From Longimicrobium sp. (GTDB taxonomy: Bacteria > Gemmatimonadota > Gemmatimonadetes > Longimicrobiales > Longimicrobiaceae), in assembly GCA_036389135.1 (NCBI GenBank), contig DASVQP010000052.1, positions 1 through 64,000 on the forward strand: a stretch of DNA of 64,000 bases, read 5' to 3'. The notes under the pieces were generated by a model that saw only the letters and a list, made by a program, of their open reading frames with translations, ran no database searches and was not told where the DNA came from. Of the stretch, positions 62,709 through 64,000 are shown one piece after another. The translations under genes were made by a program, and so were the position numbers. Numbering within the stretch: the stretch's first letter is position 1; every line of letters begins with the position of its first letter.

Positions 62709-64000
62709 ATGCGACACACGATCAGGTTCCCGGTGGCGGTTGCTGCCGCGGCGCTCGCCTTTGCGCCCGCGCCGGCGCTGCTGGCGCAGCAGCCCGCACT
62801 CACGCAGGAGATCCCGCTGGATCCGGCGGTGCGGATGGGGACGCTGCCCAACGGGTTGCGCTACTACATCCAGCCCAACCGCGAGCCCCCCAATCGCGTG
62901 GAGCTGCGCCTGGCGGTCAACGCGGGGAGCGTGCTGGAAGACCCCAAGCAGCTCGGGCTGGCGCACTTCCTGGAGCACATGGCGTTCAACGGGACGCGCA
63001 ACTTCGCCAAGAACGAGCTGGTGAACTACCTGCAGGGCGTCGGCGTGCAGTTCGGCGCGCACCTCAACGCCTACACCTCCTTCGACGAGACCGTCTACAT
63101 CCTCCCCATCCCCACCGACAGCGCGCGCGTGGTGGAGCGCGGCTTCCAGATCCTGGCGGACTGGGCCGGCGGGCAGATGCTGGACGACGAGGAGATCGAG
63201 CGCGAGCGCGGCGTGGTGATCGAGGAGTGGCGCCGCGGCCGCGGGGCGGGGATGCGGATGGCGCTCAAGCAGTTCCCGGTGGAGTTCGCCGGCTCCGCGT
63301 ACGCCGAGCGGCTCCCCATCGGCACGCGCGAGTCGCTGCAGGGCTTCTCCGCCGCCGACCTGCGCCGGTTTTACACCGACTGGTACCGCCCCGACCTGAT
63401 GGCGGTGGTGGTGGTGGGCGACATCGACCCCGCCCGCGCCGAGGCGCTGATCCGCGAGAAGTTCGGCTCCATGGCGGCGCCCCGCTCGGCCCCGCCGCGC
63501 CCGGTGATGCAGGTGCCCGCGCACGCCCAGCCGCGCTTCTCCGTCGTCACCGACCCGGAGGCGACCAACACCAGCGTGCAGGTGAGCTTCCAGCACCCGG
63601 CGCGCCCCACCCGCACCGTGGCCGACTTCCGGCGCGGCGTGGTGGAAGGGCTCCACGACGCCATGCTCAACGCCCGCTTCGACGAGATCACCCGCACGCC
63701 GAACGCCCCCTTTGTGGCGGCCTTCGCCAACCAGGGGCGCAGCGTCCGCACGCTGGAGAGCTACACGCTGTACGCCATCGCCAAGGAGAACGGGGTGGAG
63801 CCGGCGCTCACCTCGCTGCTCACCGAGGCGGAGCGGGTGAGCCAGCACGGCTTCACCGCCAGCGAGCTGGAGCGCGCCAAGGCCGAGCTGCTGCGCAGCG
63901 TGGAGCGGGCGTACGCCGAGCGCGAGAAGATGCGCTCCGGCCAGATCGTGGACCGCTACGTCGCCCACTTCCTCCAGGGCGAGCCCGCTCCCGGACCCAC
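62709..64000 (+). CDS. Exported M16-family zinc peptidase (partial)
   Basis: The frame starts at ATG 62709 and is open to the end of the window, giving 430 residues of a probably about 900-residue protein. The signal peptide (1-27) ends LLAQQ. The inverted zinc motif is HFLEH (His86, Glu89, His90) in LAHFLEHMAFNGTRNF, with the distal Glu in ERGVVIEEW about 80 residues later. The second domain begins around residue 215. It is a pitrilysin-type peptidase exported to the envelope. Together with M14 and M20 it forms a cluster of exported peptidases. Confidence 0.93.
   Translation, partial: MRHTIRFPVAVAAAALAFAPAPALLAQQPALTQEIPLDPAVRMGTLPNGLRYYIQPNREPPNRVELRLAVNAGSVLEDPKQLGLAHFLEHMAFNGTRNFAKNELVNYLQGVGVQFGAHLNAYTSFDETVYILPIPTDSARVVERGFQILADWAGGQMLDDEEIERERGVVIEEWRRGRGAGMRMALKQFPVEFAGSAYAERLPIGTRESLQGFSAADLRRFYTDWYRPDLMAVVVVGDIDPARAEALIREKFGSMAAPRSAPPRPVMQVPAHAQPRFSVVTDPEATNTSVQVSFQHPARPTRTVADFRRGVVEGLHDAMLNARFDEITRTPNAPFVAAFANQGRSVRTLESYTLYAIAKENGVEPALTSLLTEAERVSQHGFTASELERAKAELLRSVERAYAEREKMRSGQIVDRYVAHFLQGEPAPGP

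Overview
The window is a continuous piece of a very G+C-rich bacterial chromosome with dense, mostly housekeeping content. A type IV pilus secretin, several lipobox lipoproteins and many exported hydrolases indicate a diderm (Gram-negative type) cell. My best guess is Gemmatimonadota, near Longimicrobium. This rests on overall gene style, the exported peptidases with Ala-Gln cleavage sites and the kinds of dispersed intergenic hairpins; no 16S gene is present to confirm it.

Layout. 1-4.6 kb: end of a pilus operon (pilQ, preceded by the tail of another protein) and a large beta-propeller lipoprotein, closed by a strong terminator. 4.65-6.4 kb: aroC-aroK. 6.9-14.3 kb: topA-trmFO-xerC-hslV-hslU, the same order as the Bacillus topA-gid-codV-clpQ-clpY locus. 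14.7-15.7 kb: two small unknown genes. 15.9-17.6 kb: purE-purK. 17.8-22 kb: a MazG-like pyrophosphohydrolase, then a sigma-54 response regulator overlapping a sensorless hybrid kinase (HK-REC-HPt), and a lone receiver protein. 22-30.9 kb: an accessory block, all on the minus strand: a membrane patatin, an AAA ATPase plus PD-(D/E)XK-like nuclease pair of clearly lower G+C, a methyltransferase, a pRiA4b ORF-3 protein, an XPB-N-terminal-like protein, a K+ channel and a DUF3892 protein. 31.1-34.3 kb: carB. 34.4-40.3 kb: an exported alpha/beta hydrolase, unknown genes, a receiver protein, a decayed hicBA toxin-antitoxin graveyard, heme oxygenase and a metallophosphatase lipoprotein. 40.4-48.9 kb: a MoxR / DUF58 / BatA / DUF4175-like / DUF4159 / BatB-like cluster. 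49.2-53.1 kb: an HDAC-fold protein that has lost its catalytic residues, a methyltransferase, an M24 peptidase and an orphan GvpL/F homologue. 53.2-56.8 kb: dipeptide epimerase and priA. 57.1-64 kb: M20 peptidase, HNH nuclease, a Pro-rich lipoprotein, M14 carboxypeptidase and the start of an M16 peptidase.

Almost every intergenic space above about 80 bases is built from a few dispersed palindromic repeat families: (A) elements bounded by TCACACAGAG/CTCTGTGTGA; (B) composite arrays of GTAGGGGC hairpins and CCCTCTC..GATAAC hairpins; (C) tandem hairpins with a constant GAA-containing loop but covarying stems; (D) GGGGAAT/CATCCC microsatellites; and one 198-base element bounded by TTGTCATTCTGAG. 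None enters a coding region.

The best candidates for something new are the ATPase/nuclease pair at 23.8-25.3 kb (possible defence or toxin system), the covarying hairpin family C, and the pseudo-deacetylase at 49.2 kb. Translational coupling by 1-10 base overlaps is common (aroC/aroK, trmFO/xerC, purE/purK, the two-component pair, the Bat cluster, M24/GvpL). Many housekeeping starts lack a Shine-Dalgarno sequence, whereas most accessory genes have a strong one. I found no tRNA, rRNA, CRISPR array, insertion sequence with a transposase, or origin.
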